From contig NZ_JADCKB010000002.1 in assembly GCF_014982785.1 (NCBI RefSeq), positions 124,001-188,000 of the forward strand: a DNA stretch of 64,000 nt, written 5' to 3'. The translations under genes were made by a program, and so were the position numbers. The notes beneath the pieces were generated by a model, which was not told the origin of the DNA, ran no database searches, and saw only the letters and a program-made list of their open reading frames with translations. Position 1 is the first letter of the stretch. Each line of letters starts with the position of its first letter. Below are positions 52,208 to 61,006 of the stretch, piece by piece. Source of the DNA: Ructibacterium gallinarum (GTDB taxonomy: Bacteria; Bacillota; Clostridia; Monoglobales; Monoglobaceae).

Positions 52208-53047
52208 ATGGATACTTCTTTTATTTATGATTTATACGTCAATCCTATTTATGTACATAATCGGACAGCAACACCGCAGTGGGGATTTCATACTAATCTT
52301 GTGGGCTATCATAATCTTTTATATATTTATGAAGGAAAAGGAGAATTTGCATGCAGCGGCAAAAAAAAGCAGGTAAAAGCAGGGGATCTTGTCTATTTTC
52401 CTGACGGATGTCTTCAGCATATGGAGACCGATAAAAAGGATTTTTTAAAGCTTTATACAGTAAATTTTCAAACCTTTTTTCCTGTTTTTGAAAATGGAAA
52501 ATGGAATCAAAAAAAAGTTTTATTTCCTTTTCCATTTGTATTATCTTTGGAAGATGAGGCGGTCAAAAACCGATTCATTCAGCTTTATGAGCGGCTTTGC
52601 CGGCTGTTTCTTACCGGAGTAAGTATGCGCAGGGTGATGCTTCGCCAGACATTGATCGAAATTTTAGAACTTGCCTGCTTTTGTCAAAACAGCGGAAGCA
52701 TCAGCTATACCAATCGGGACAAGGCGAACAAGGCGGTAAAATATATGAGTATACATTATATGGAAAAAATAAGCCTTGCTTTGTTAGCCAAAACTGCTGG
52801 GCTCAGTCCGTCCCATTTTTCTGCGGTGTTTAAAGAGGTAACCGGAAAACCACCCATAGAATATTTGATTTCTCTTCGGATTTTTAAGGCAAAGCAGCTG
52901 CTTGGCGATGGTCTTTTGGTATCGGATGTCGCTGAGGCAGTGGGATTTTCTGATATTTTTTATTTCAGCCGGGTATTTAAACGTTTGGAAGGAATTTCAC
53001 CTGCCAGCTTCCGCAGGGAGTGCAGAAATCAAAACAAAGTTTTTTGA
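52208..53047 (+). CDS. AraC-family regulator, probably of the GH88 gene
   Basis: 279 residues. An N-terminal cupin-like sensor (YHNLLYIYEGKGEFACSGKKKQVKAGDLVYFPDG) and a C-terminal double HTH (ISLALLAKTAGLSPSHFSAVFKEVTGKPPIEYL at about 194-226, then VSDVAEAVGFSDIFYFSRVFKRLEGISPASF). Likely senses the sugar processed by the divergent hydrolase and activates or represses it. AAAGGA precedes the ATG. Confidence 0.88.
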   Translation: MDTSFIYDLYVNPIYVHNRTATPQWGFHTNLVGYHNLLYIYEGKGEFACSGKKKQVKAGDLVYFPDGCLQHMETDKKDFLKLYTVNFQTFFPVFENGKWNQKKVLFPFPFVLSLEDEAVKNRFIQLYERLCRLFLTGVSMRRVMLRQTLIEILELACFCQNSGSISYTNRDKANKAVKYMSIHYMEKISLALLAKTAGLSPSHFSAVFKEVTGKPPIEYLISLRIFKAKQLLGDGLLVSDVAEAVGFSDIFYFSRVFKRLEGISPASFRRECRNQNKVF

Positions 53048-53131
53048 TTTTTGGTGATATTTCCGGTTGCACTTTTTTTCTATCGGGTTTATACTGTATT
53101 ATTGTTGCTTGAAAAGAAAGGGAGGAGAGGC

Positions 53132-54481
53132 ATGCAGGATCTTGAAAGAAAAGGATATTTATTTAGCAATCATGATTTACTCAAGCTGATCATTCCTTTG
53201 GTCATCGAACAGCTTTTGGCTGTGACAGTGGGAATGGCGGATACCATTATGATTGCGGCAGTGGGTGAATCCGCGGTTTCTGCTGTATCTTTGGTGGATT
53301 CTGTTAACATTCTGCTTATCAATATTTTTGCCGCGCTTGCTACCGGCGGTGCGGTGGTTTGCGGTCAGTTTCTGGGCAAGCGGCAGCAAAAACGGGCCTG
53401 TATGGCCGCCGATCAGCTGCTGCTTTTTACCACAGGCGCGGCGGTTTTGGTCATGATTTTGGTTTATTTTTTAAAAAGCTGGATTCTTGGCACCGTTTTT
53501 GGAAAAATTGAACCGGATGTCATGCAGCAGGCAAATACCTACATTATGATTGTGACGGCTTCCATTCCTTTTATTGCTCTTTATAACAGCGGCGCCGCTC
53601 TGTTTCGGACTATGGGAAATTCTAAAATTTCCATGTTTACTTCTCTAATTATGAATGGCGTTAATATTACAGGAAACGCCATTATGATTTATGGAATGAA
53701 AATGGGAGTTGCTGGCGCTGCAATCCCTACTTTAATTTCCCGTATTACTGCTGCTATCATTATTTATATTTTAATCCGTAACCCGAAATTGATTTTACAT
53801 ACCTCTACCCCTGTGGTATTAAAACCGGAATTTACTTTTATCAAAAAGATTTTGTATATTGGCGTTCCCAATGGTTTGGAAAACAGCATGTTTCAGCTTG
53901 GAAAAATTTTGGTTTTAAGCTTGGTATCCAGTTTTGGAACGGCTTCTATCGCCGCAAACGCGGTAGGAAATAATGTCGCTACCTTCCAGTGCCTGCCGGG
54001 TATGGCGGTTGGTCTGGCGCTGATTACTGTTATTTCCCGGTGTGTGGGCGCCGGGGATTATAAACAGGCGCGGTATTATAACCGTAAGCTTCTTTATATT
54101 GCTTATGGATGTATGCTTCTTACCAATATCCTTATCTTTTTCCTTTTGCCGCTGATTCTGCGGGCGTACAATCTTTCTGATATTACAGAAGAATACGCAA
54201 GACAAATTCTGTTGTATCATGGAACCATGTGTATTTTTATATGGCCTCTGTCTTTTTCGATTGCCAACACCCTGCGGGCCGCCAACGACGTGAAGTTTAC
54301 CATGGTGGTTTCCATTGCTTCCATGTGGATTTTCAGAATCGGAATGAGCTATCTTTTGGGACAGTATTTCCATATGGGACTGTTTGGCGTGTGGGTGGCT
54401 ATGACCATTGACTGGGCGGTGCGTGCTGTCCTCTTTACAGTTCGGTATCTGGGAAAGCGCTGGGAAGCACATACGATATAG
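53132..54481 (+). CDS. MATE family efflux transporter (second copy)
   Basis: 449 residues, about 12 transmembrane segments. LIIPLVIEQLLAVTVGMADTIMIAAVGESAVSAVSLVDS near the N-terminus and the repeat in the second half (VPNGLENSMFQLGKI) are MATE-type. The start behind GGGAGGAG is preferred over an open frame reaching 27 codons further upstream. It follows the AraC gene on the same strand and may share its transcript; substrate unknown. Confidence 0.87.
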   Translation: MQDLERKGYLFSNHDLLKLIIPLVIEQLLAVTVGMADTIMIAAVGESAVSAVSLVDSVNILLINIFAALATGGAVVCGQFLGKRQQKRACMAADQLLLFTTGAAVLVMILVYFLKSWILGTVFGKIEPDVMQQANTYIMIVTASIPFIALYNSGAALFRTMGNSKISMFTSLIMNGVNITGNAIMIYGMKMGVAGAAIPTLISRITAAIIIYILIRNPKLILHTSTPVVLKPEFTFIKKILYIGVPNGLENSMFQLGKILVLSLVSSFGTASIAANAVGNNVATFQCLPGMAVGLALITVISRCVGAGDYKQARYYNRKLLYIAYGCMLLTNILIFFLLPLILRAYNLSDITEEYARQILLYHGTMCIFIWPLSFSIANTLRAANDVKFTMVVSIASMWIFRIGMSYLLGQYFHMGLFGVWVAMTIDWAVRAVLFTVRYLGKRWEAHTI

Positions 54482-54490
54482 AATTTTTTA

Positions 54491-54519
54491 TTGAAATTTT
54501 TTATTTTTTGTGGTATAAT
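54491..54519 (+). promoter_or_regulatory. Promoter of the LRR protein gene
   Basis: TTGAAA, 17 nt, TATAAT, about 30 nt before the start codon. Confidence 0.65.
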
Positions 54520-54551
54520 AAAAAATATTTTTGAATGGGAGGGACAGCGGG

Positions 54552-56135
54552 ATGATAAAAAAGTATTGTAATGTGTTTTTAGTGGGGTTTATTTTTCTTT
54601 TGGGATTGTTATTTTTGCCTTGTTTGGTCAGTGCGTCGGCATTATATGATTATGATTTTAATAGACAGAACAATGAGGTCTATCTTAGCAGATACTATGG
54701 AGATCAAGAAAGTGAAATTGTAATTCCCTCCGAAATTGATGGTTTTACCGTCAGCGGGATTGGACCAGGATTATTTATGAATCATCAGGAGATTACCCGC
54801 ATCACCATTCCGGACAGTATTAAAACCATTAACGGGAGAGCATTTGTTGGGTGCAGTGCATTAACGGAAATTTCCTTTGGAAAGGGACTTTCGGATTTTA
54901 GTTATGGAATTTTTGAGGGCTGTTCCTCTTTGAAAAAAATTGAGGTAGACAGTGAAAATGGAAATTTTTCCTCCATGGATGGAGTATTGTTCAGCAAAGA
55001 CGGGACGGAATTGATCTATTATCCGATAGGAAAAACCAACGCTTCCTATGAAATTCCAAACGGAGTGATCAGCATTTCCAGGCAAGCTTTTTATCAATGT
55101 CCCACTCTTAAAAGTGTGACCCTTCCGAGTGTCCAATCTATTCAAATTTTGGCCTTTTCCGAATGTGAAAATCTGGAAACGGTGCATTTTGGAACGGGTT
55201 TGCTTTCTATTTCAGATGATGCATTTTCCTACTGTTCTGCTTTAAAGGAAATAGTTATTCCAGACAGCACAAAATCCATTGCCTCCTCTGCGTTTGAAGG
55301 CTGTACGGCTTTATCGGAGGTGAAATTGGGCAGCAATCTTAAAACCATTGGGGAGGATGCTTTTTTTAACTGTACCTCTTTAAAGCGTATTATCATTCCG
55401 AACAGCGTCACCAGTGTGGGTGCTTTTGCGTTTTCTTGTTGTGAAAAATTGGAAGAAGTAACATTAAGCAATCGGCTTACAGTGATAGAAAGCTGTGTTT
55501 TTGATTACAATAGCTCCTTAAAAACCATAAACATTCCGGATAGTGTTAAAGAAATCAAAAACAATGCGTTTTATCAATGTAAGTCTTTAGAAAGTATTGT
55601 CATCCCAGATAGCGTTACAAAAATAGGAAACCGTGCGTTCTCTCAATGCACTGCCCTGAAAGAAATCACCATATCGTATCGCATGAAAACCATTGGAGAT
55701 GATACATTTTCCGGTTGTTCTTCTCTAAGTGATGTGTATTATATAGGAAGTGAAGCAGATAAAGAGGAAATGCAAATTGATTCCGGAAACGAAATGTTTG
55801 AAAATGCTGTATGGCACTATCAATATGAAGTGCAGGAGGAAAATTTGGCACGATTCGTTGAGGTATCCTATCAAGGCGAAATAATTGTGGCTCCTATTTC
55901 CATAAAAAACCTCATTGTACCGGCTACCTTATATTTTGCGGTTTATGATAACATGGGATGTCTGATTGGAATAGAGCAGAAATATGTGGAAGCAGGACAG
56001 GAAGCCGTCACTATGCACTTTGAAAAAAAATTATATTTAGATGAACGGTATCAGGTCAAACTGATGCTTTGGGACGAAAATGATTTGCCGCTGATGAGAC
56101 CGGAAAAGCAAATCCTGATTGTTGACTACATCTAA
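54552..56135 (+). CDS. Secreted BspA-type leucine-rich-repeat protein
   Basis: 527 residues. Signal peptide to about residue 34 (GFIFLLGLLFLPCLVSASA). About twelve LRR_5 repeats from 60 to 405 of the form LKEIVIPDSTKSIASSAFEGC, i.e. I.IP.SV..I...AF..C. An all-beta C-terminal domain of about 110 residues follows (FVEVSYQGEIIVAPISIKNL). Such proteins mediate adhesion or protein binding outside the cell. No LPXTG or SLH anchor is seen. The start is the ATG behind GGGAGGG. Confidence 0.87.
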   Translation: MIKKYCNVFLVGFIFLLGLLFLPCLVSASALYDYDFNRQNNEVYLSRYYGDQESEIVIPSEIDGFTVSGIGPGLFMNHQEITRITIPDSIKTINGRAFVGCSALTEISFGKGLSDFSYGIFEGCSSLKKIEVDSENGNFSSMDGVLFSKDGTELIYYPIGKTNASYEIPNGVISISRQAFYQCPTLKSVTLPSVQSIQILAFSECENLETVHFGTGLLSISDDAFSYCSALKEIVIPDSTKSIASSAFEGCTALSEVKLGSNLKTIGEDAFFNCTSLKRIIIPNSVTSVGAFAFSCCEKLEEVTLSNRLTVIESCVFDYNSSLKTINIPDSVKEIKNNAFYQCKSLESIVIPDSVTKIGNRAFSQCTALKEITISYRMKTIGDDTFSGCSSLSDVYYIGSEADKEEMQIDSGNEMFENAVWHYQYEVQEENLARFVEVSYQGEIIVAPISIKNLIVPATLYFAVYDNMGCLIGIEQKYVEAGQEAVTMHFEKKLYLDERYQVKLMLWDENDLPLMRPEKQILIVDYI

Positions 56136-56146
56136 AAAAAAGAGAG

Positions 56147-56226
56147 AGAGGATAGGAATTTTGATGTGACCTTGCGTTAGACCAAAATCTAACGATTGGG
56201 AGGTCGGTTCATTTTTCCTATCCTCT
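56147..56226. ncRNA. Nested hairpin, possible structured RNA or unusual terminator
   Basis: Perfect 12-bp outer arms AGAGGATAGGAA/TTCCTATCCTCT enclose GACCT/AGGTC and then CGTTAGA/TCTAACG with loop CCAAAA. The tail is TTTGTTTAAA, a weak U tract. The nested helices are more elaborate than an ordinary terminator; no known RNA family recognised. Confidence 0.4.
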
Positions 56227-56267
56227 TTGTTTAAAAAATGAAAACAGATAAAAATTTCACCCCGCCC

Positions 56268-56296
56268 TTGACATCCAAAACAAGAAGTGCTATAAT
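56268..56296 (+). promoter_or_regulatory. Promoter of the tRNA cluster
   Basis: TTGACA, 17 nt, TATAAT: consensus strength, 60 nt before the first tRNA. Confidence 0.85.
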
Positions 56297-56356
56297 GTTT
56301 TCATTGTCACATTCGGAATTTTTGGATGTTTCGCCGCAGAATCGGCGAACGGGTAT

Positions 56357-56433
56357 GGAGGCATAGCTCAGCTGGTTAGAGCGTTCGCTTCACATGCGAA
56401 AGGTCGTAGGTTCAAGTCCTACTGTCTCTACCA
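56357..56433 (+). tRNA. tRNA-Val (CAC)
   Basis: 77 nt including encoded CCA. Acceptor GGAGGCA pairs with TGTCTCT, D-loop TAGCTCAGCTGGTTAGAGC, anticodon loop TTCACAT, T-arm GTAGGTTCAAGTCCTAC. Confidence 0.95.
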
Positions 56434-56468
56434 TGTTTGAATCCGGCAGAAAAATTTTGCCGGGAAGC

Positions 56469-56542
56469 GCAGGCGTAGTTTAGTGGCAAAACATCAGCTT
56501 CCCAAGCTGAGGTTGTGGGTTCGATTCCCATCGCCTGCTCCA
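56469..56542 (+). tRNA. tRNA-Gly (CCC)
   Basis: 74 nt with CCA. Acceptor GCAGGCG/CGCCTGC, anticodon loop TTCCCAA, T-arm GTGGGTTCGATTCCCAT. Confidence 0.95.
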
Positions 56543-56551
56543 ATTTGATGT

Positions 56552-56627
56552 GGGGCATTAGCGCAGTTGGGAGCGCATCACACTGGCAGTGTGGGGGTCA
56601 GGGGTTCAAGTCCCCTATGCTCCACCA
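56552..56627 (+). tRNA. tRNA-Ala (GGC)
   Basis: 76 nt with CCA. Acceptor GGGGCAT/ATGCTCC, anticodon stem TCACA/TGTGG with loop CTGGCAG, T-arm AGGGGTTCAAGTCCCCT. Confidence 0.95.
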
Positions 56628-56632
56628 CGTCG

Positions 56633-56660
56633 CGGCAAGCCAAAAGGCTTGCCGTTTTTT
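56633..56660 (+). terminator. tRNA cluster terminator
   Basis: Arms CGGCAAGCC and GGCTTGCCG around AAAA, then six T's. From here to the next gene (about 340 nt) only AT-rich sequence without a convincing gene is seen. Confidence 0.9.
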
Positions 56661-57001
56661 ATAAAAATACGGCTTTACTTGATCGACTGCCGTTCCTTCT
56701 TTTCATAAAATCTGCGGTTTTGCGGGAACAAAAAAAATATAACATGGCATCTATATTGTATAATGCCTTCCTTCGTTCTTTTATAAACTTTTCAGATAAA
56801 GCGTTATATAATTTGATGATGGTCGTGAATGACATTGGTATTGACGATATTTTTATTCTGTGATAAAATAAAATAAGAAGCTGTACTGCTGGCCGTTTTG
56901 GAGAAAAAAAGGGAAGATTTATTTTCCGCATCAGAAAGGCTTCTTAACATGTTATATTCAATGATCATCTCTTGAGAATGTGACGATAAAGGAGGCGGAA
57001 T

Positions 57002-57835
57002 ATGAAAATCAAATATTTGGGAACCGCGGCGGCAGAAGGTATACCGGCAATTTTTTGTCAGTGTGAGATATGCCGCAAAGCTATGGAACTGGGAGGCAGA
57101 AACATCCGCACCAGAAGCCAGGCATTGATAGACGAAACCTTATTAATTGATTTTCCTGCCGATACCTATGCTCATTTTCTTAAAGAAAAATTTCCTTTGT
57201 CAAAGATAAAGGCTTGTCTCATTACCCATTCCCATTCGGATCATCTCTATCCCATTGAGATTGAGATGCGCAAGGATGATTATGCGCATATCGAAAATAA
57301 GGAGCCGCTTACCTTTTATGGGGACGAAAGCGCCTACAGTCTTTTGCGGCAGGCTATAGAAAAAGTGCATATTGAAGAAAATGTTGTTAAAAATGTTTTG
57401 ATTACCCCTTTTGTGTCTTTTGAAACCGAAGGTTATTTTGTTATGCCAATCCGGGCCAGCCATGATTCCTGGTCCTCTCCGGTAGTGTATTTGATAGAAA
57501 AAGACGGCAAAAGTCTGCTGTATGCCCATGATACCAGTGACTTTATTGAGGAAAGCTGGAACTGTTTAAAAAAATTTGGAAAAAAAATCGATTTCATTTC
57601 TTTTGATTGTACGGCAGGAACAGCGCCAATGCAGTATGTCGGTCATATGAATCTGCAAAGATGTATAGATATGCGGAAAAAAATGGTAAGACTTGGTCTT
57701 GCGGACAGCAGTACCATTTGTGTTTTAAACCATTTCTCTCATAACGGTGAAAATGTTTTATATGATACCTTTTCCGAGATCGCACAGAAGGAGGGATTTT
57801 GGGTATCCTATGACGGTATGGAAATGACATTTTAA
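57002..57835 (+). CDS. PhnP-like MBL-fold phosphodiesterase
   Basis: 277 residues. The N-terminal GTAAAEGIPAIFCQCEICRKA resembles the extra Cys zinc site of PhnP, and the metal motif THSHSDHLYPIEIEM plus RASHDSW and AHDTSDF fit the metallo-beta-lactamase fold. PhnP enzymes hydrolyse cyclic ribose phosphates in phosphonate breakdown, but no other phn genes are near, so another cyclic phosphate may be the substrate. AAAGGAGG precedes the ATG. Confidence 0.8.
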   Translation: MKIKYLGTAAAEGIPAIFCQCEICRKAMELGGRNIRTRSQALIDETLLIDFPADTYAHFLKEKFPLSKIKACLITHSHSDHLYPIEIEMRKDDYAHIENKEPLTFYGDESAYSLLRQAIEKVHIEENVVKNVLITPFVSFETEGYFVMPIRASHDSWSSPVVYLIEKDGKSLLYAHDTSDFIEESWNCLKKFGKKIDFISFDCTAGTAPMQYVGHMNLQRCIDMRKKMVRLGLADSSTICVLNHFSHNGENVLYDTFSEIAQKEGFWVSYDGMEMTF

Positions 57836-57867
57836 AAAAGAATCGTTCAGTTATCTGCCGATATTTT

Positions 57868-57906
57868 AAAAGGCCGTCTCCTCTGCCATGCGGGAGATGG
57901 CTTTTT
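57868..57906 (+). terminator. Terminator of the PhnP-like gene
   Basis: Imperfect arms AAGGCCGTCTCC and GGGAGATGGCTTTTT. Confidence 0.65.
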
Positions 57907-57948
57907 GTTGTGTTACAGTGTCAATTTATAAAAGAAAGAAGGAAATAT

Positions 57949-58614
57949 ATGAAAATCGAAAAAAGAAAAACAAAGGAGTTTGTAAAGAGGTATCTGTTGT
58001 TTATTATCAGTTTGTTTATTTCTGCTTTGGGGGTGGCTATCACCAAAAAAGGTGGACTTGGGGTATCGCCTATTTCTTCGGTGGCAAATATTATGAGTCT
58101 TAGAGTGACCTCTTTAACATTGGGAAACTGGCTGATCATCTGGAATTGTATTCTCATTGCGGGACAAATGCTGATTTTAAAAAGCAAATTTCAGTGGATT
58201 CAGCTGCTGCAGATTCCAGTTTCTTTTTTATTCGGATATTTTACAGATTTTGGAATGTGGATGGTCAGTTTTATCCGCTCTGATTTCTATTTACTGCGGT
58301 TGATCCTCGTGGTTGGGGGGACCATGGTTTTGGCATTTGGTATTTCTCTTTCCGTCATTGCCAATGTGATTATGAATTCAGGGGAAGCTTTTGTCAAAGC
58401 CTTGGCGGATGCTACCCGGAAGAATTTTGGAAATCTGAAAATCTTTTTTGATGTTTTTTGTGTACTGGCAGCAGTTCTTCTCTCTCTGGTTTTCTTCCAT
58501 TTTAAAATTGAAGGAACGCGGGAAGGAACCATTATTGCCGCGCTTCTGACTGGAATTTTTGTAAAGCTCTTTTTAAAAATTACGGCAAAGCCCCTCAATC
58601 AGATTTTGGTATAA
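57949..58614 (+). CDS. YczE/YyaS/YitT-type membrane protein
   Basis: 221 residues, about five transmembrane segments. The N-terminal FIISLFISALGVAITKKGGLGVSPISSVAN and GNWLIIWNCILI segments are typical of this family (DUF6198-like). The function is unknown; some relatives lie near lipopeptide or transport genes. The start is the Met behind AAGAAGGA; the frame is open 13 codons upstream. Confidence 0.75.
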   Translation: MKIEKRKTKEFVKRYLLFIISLFISALGVAITKKGGLGVSPISSVANIMSLRVTSLTLGNWLIIWNCILIAGQMLILKSKFQWIQLLQIPVSFLFGYFTDFGMWMVSFIRSDFYLLRLILVVGGTMVLAFGISLSVIANVIMNSGEAFVKALADATRKNFGNLKIFFDVFCVLAAVLLSLVFFHFKIEGTREGTIIAALLTGIFVKLFLKITAKPLNQILV

Positions 58615-58635
58615 ATAAAATCTGCTGTGCAAATG

Positions 58636-58683
58636 AAAAAACGGATCACTGAAAAAAGTGTTTTTCAGTCATCCGTTTTTTTG
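58636..58683. terminator. Bidirectional terminator between convergent genes
   Basis: Arms AACGGATCACTGAAAAA and TTTTTCAGTCATCCGTT, A run before and T run after. Confidence 0.88.
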
Positions 58684-58694
58684 AAAAGGTATGC

Positions 58695-59252
58695 TTAGGG
58701 CTTTACAAAATTGTAAATGCCGTCATAAATGGCTTTGGCAGCCGCTTTCTGCCATGCTGGACTGTACAAATTCAGCGCTTCTGTGGGATTACTCAAATAT
58801 CCCAGCTCCAGCAGAACCGCCGGCATTCTGGTTCTTCGCAGTACTGCAAAATTTGCCTGCCGTACCCCGTTATCCTTGGATCCAAGCTGGCGTACCATAG
58901 AATCTACGATGGACTGCCCAAGTTTCTCCGCAGTTGTTCCCAGACGGTAAACATACGCTTCAAAGCCATTGGCCGCCGGGTTGGGCGAGCTGTTGGTATG
59001 AATACTGATAAAATAGTCTGCCCCCCAGTCATTTGCCATGGCAGCTCGGTTCCGCAAATCGTCATTTTTTCCTGGAAGTACATTCTCCGTGGGCGTTGTT
59101 CGGTACTGCATCACCGAATATCCGCCCTGCCGCAGTAGCCGTGCCAATTCGTTGGCCACGTTCAAATTGACATACTGTTCAATTACCCCGTTGCCGATGG
59201 CTCCGGGATCGGTGCCGCCGTGGCCTGCGTCAATAAATATTTTTGTTGCCAT
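58695..59252 (-). CDS. N-acetylmuramoyl-L-alanine amidase (Amidase_3) without signal peptide
   Basis: 185 residues, a bare catalytic domain. Zinc ligands His11 (IFIDAGHGGTDPG), Glu25 (NGVIEQYVNL) and the His of FISIHTNSSPN; catalytic Glu in VLLELGYLSNPTEA near 149. It cuts the lactoyl-L-Ala bond of peptidoglycan. Lack of export signal and wall-binding repeats suggests release by lysis, as for CwlC-type mother-cell enzymes or phage endolysins. A WalR-type box lies upstream. Confidence 0.88.
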   Translation of the reverse strand: MATKIFIDAGHGGTDPGAIGNGVIEQYVNLNVANELARLLRQGGYSVMQYRTTPTENVLPGKNDDLRNRAAMANDWGADYFISIHTNSSPNPAANGFEAYVYRLGTTAEKLGQSIVDSMVRQLGSKDNGVRQANFAVLRRTRMPAVLLELGYLSNPTEALNLYSPAWQKAAAKAIYDGIYNFVKP

Positions 59253-59345
59253 GATTCGTCACCTCCCTTTATTTTATGCCGTTTCCTCCAATTTGGTGTC
59301 CTTTCTTTTCCTTATTTCAAAATTTTAGTCGTTTTTTAAGTTTTA

Positions 59346-59362
59346 TGTAATTGTAATGTAAT
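59346..59362. promoter_or_regulatory. WalR-type box between amidase and murA
   Basis: TGTAAT-N5-TGTAAT, a perfect fit to TGTWAH-N5-TGTWAH, about 94 bp upstream of the amidase gene. A TAAAAT -10-like element follows on the plus strand at 59373, then a terminator, so the box could serve either direction. Confidence 0.5.
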
Positions 59363-59400
59363 ATCCATATGCTAAAATGTAAGAAATCGACAATAAAAAT

Positions 59401-59440
59401 CCGGTCAGTTTGTATGCGTATTTTGAAACTGGCTTTTTTT
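59401..59440 (+). terminator. Terminator-like hairpin upstream of murA
   Basis: Arms GTCAGTTT and AAACTGGC (one G-T pair), then seven T's. There is no coding gene just upstream on this strand, so a very short transcript from the box region is possible. Confidence 0.55.
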
Positions 59441-59475
59441 GCTTGACCTTTTTGCAGTATTTCCTTAATTACGCC

Positions 59476-59504
59476 TTGCTTTTTGCCGGGTTTATTGTTA
59501 TAAT
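59476..59504 (+). promoter_or_regulatory. murA promoter
   Basis: TTGCTT, 17 nt, TATAAT, about 70 nt before murA. Confidence 0.65.
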
Positions 59505-59572
59505 GATTAAGTTAGCTTATTTTTCATATATTTTTAATTTTACGATTTAAGAAATTTTACGGAGGCATAGAC

Positions 59573-60868
59573 ATGGAAAAAATGGTGATACTTGGCGGGG
59601 CCAAGCTGGAAGGTTCTGTGGAAATCAGCGGCGCCAAAAACTCTGCTGTCGCTATCTTAGTTGCCGCCATGATGGTGAAGGGAAAATGCCTGATTGATAA
59701 CGTTCCCCATGTCAGTGACATTGACGTTTTAATTGAAATTATAAATAATATGGGCGGCAAAGCCCATTTTGTGGAAAAAAGTGTGGTCGAAGTGGACTGT
59801 ACCGAGCTTAGTAGCTATGAGGCCGAATATGAAATTGTTCGCAAAATTCGGGCGTCCTCTTATTTAATGGGCGCACTTTTGGGCCGATTCAAAAAGGCCC
59901 GGGTTGCTATGCCCGGCGGCTGTGACTTTGGTGTTCGCCCCATTGACCAGCATATCAAGGGTTTTGAGGCGCTGGGCGCTACTGTCACGCGGGAGCATGG
60001 TATGGTGGAGCTCTGTGCGGACAAGCTGGTGGGAGATCACATTTACCTTGATGTTGTCTCGGTGGGCGCTACCATTAATATTATGCTGGCCGCCGTCTTT
60101 GCTGAGGGCGTGACGGTGATTGACAGCGCCGCCAAAGAGCCGCACATTGTGGATGTGGCAAATTTCCTGAACTGTATGGGCGCCAACATTAAGGGCGCAG
60201 GGACGGACGTGATTAAAATCAAGGGTGTGGATTCCCTGCACGGCGGAAGCTTCAGCGTAATACCTGACCAGATCGAGGCAGGTACCTTTATGATTGCCGC
60301 CGCCGCAACCTCTGGCGATGTTATCGTAACCAACATTATACCTGAACATATGGAAGCCCTTTCCGCCAAACTGGAAGAAATGGGTGTTGGAGTTGAAGAA
60401 TTTGACGACGCTATCCGGATTTATACCAAGAATCCGACCTTGAAAGCCGCAAACGTGAAAACCCAGCCCCATCCCGGGTTCCCCACCGACCTGCAGCCAC
60501 AGATGCTGACCCTCCTTTCTGTTGCAAAGGGTACCAGTATTGTGACCGAAAACGTTTGGGATAATCGCTTTAAATATGTGGGTGAGCTGAACCGGATGGG
60601 AGCCAATATTTCGGTAGAGGGAAGAATCGCTACGGTGGAAGGCTGTCCTTATCTGACCGGCGCTCCGGTTTCTGCTACCGATTTAAGAGCCGGTGCGGCT
60701 TTGGTAATTGCCGGGCTGATGGCCCATGGCGTGACCGAAATCTATAACCTGAAATATATTGACCGCGGTTACGAAGGGTTGACTGAGAAGCTCCGGATTT
60801 TGGGCGCGCAGATTACCCGCCGTTCCAATGAAAAAAAAGCCGGGCCTATGAAAACTGCGGTCCTTTAG
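59573..60868 (+). CDS. murA: UDP-N-acetylglucosamine 1-carboxyvinyltransferase
   Basis: 431 residues, EPSP-synthase-like inside-out barrel. It transfers enolpyruvate from PEP to UDP-GlcNAc, the first peptidoglycan step. Seen: [15 protein letters not shown] with the catalytic-site Lys-Asn, [14 protein letters not shown], the fosfomycin-target Cys117 in [25 protein letters not shown] and [12 protein letters not shown]. Cys117 is present, so fosfomycin sensitivity would be expected. TACGGAGG precedes the ATG. Confidence 0.96.
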   Translation: MEKMVILGGAKLEGSVEISGAKNSAVAILVAAMMVKGKCLIDNVPHVSDIDVLIEIINNMGGKAHFVEKSVVEVDCTELSSYEAEYEIVRKIRASSYLMGALLGRFKKARVAMPGGCDFGVRPIDQHIKGFEALGATVTREHGMVELCADKLVGDHIYLDVVSVGATINIMLAAVFAEGVTVIDSAAKEPHIVDVANFLNCMGANIKGAGTDVIKIKGVDSLHGGSFSVIPDQIEAGTFMIAAAATSGDVIVTNIIPEHMEALSAKLEEMGVGVEEFDDAIRIYTKNPTLKAANVKTQPHPGFPTDLQPQMLTLLSVAKGTSIVTENVWDNRFKYVGELNRMGANISVEGRIATVEGCPYLTGAPVSATDLRAGAALVIAGLMAHGVTEIYNLKYIDRGYEGLTEKLRILGAQITRRSNEKKAGPMKTAVL

Positions 60869-61006
60869 ATACTTATGGGGGGTTGGAAGCGCCTGCGTTT
60901 CGGCTTCCCGTTTTTTCTTTTATTGCGGCAGTAAAAACCGGGTTTGTGTTTCATACACGGACAGCGGCTTGACGAAAAGTTTCTTATACAAAACAAAGGT
61001 GATATT

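Noticed and set aside
56567-56931. Open frames over and after the tRNA genes
   Set aside because: They run through tRNA and terminator sequence, have no ribosome sites and no family pattern.
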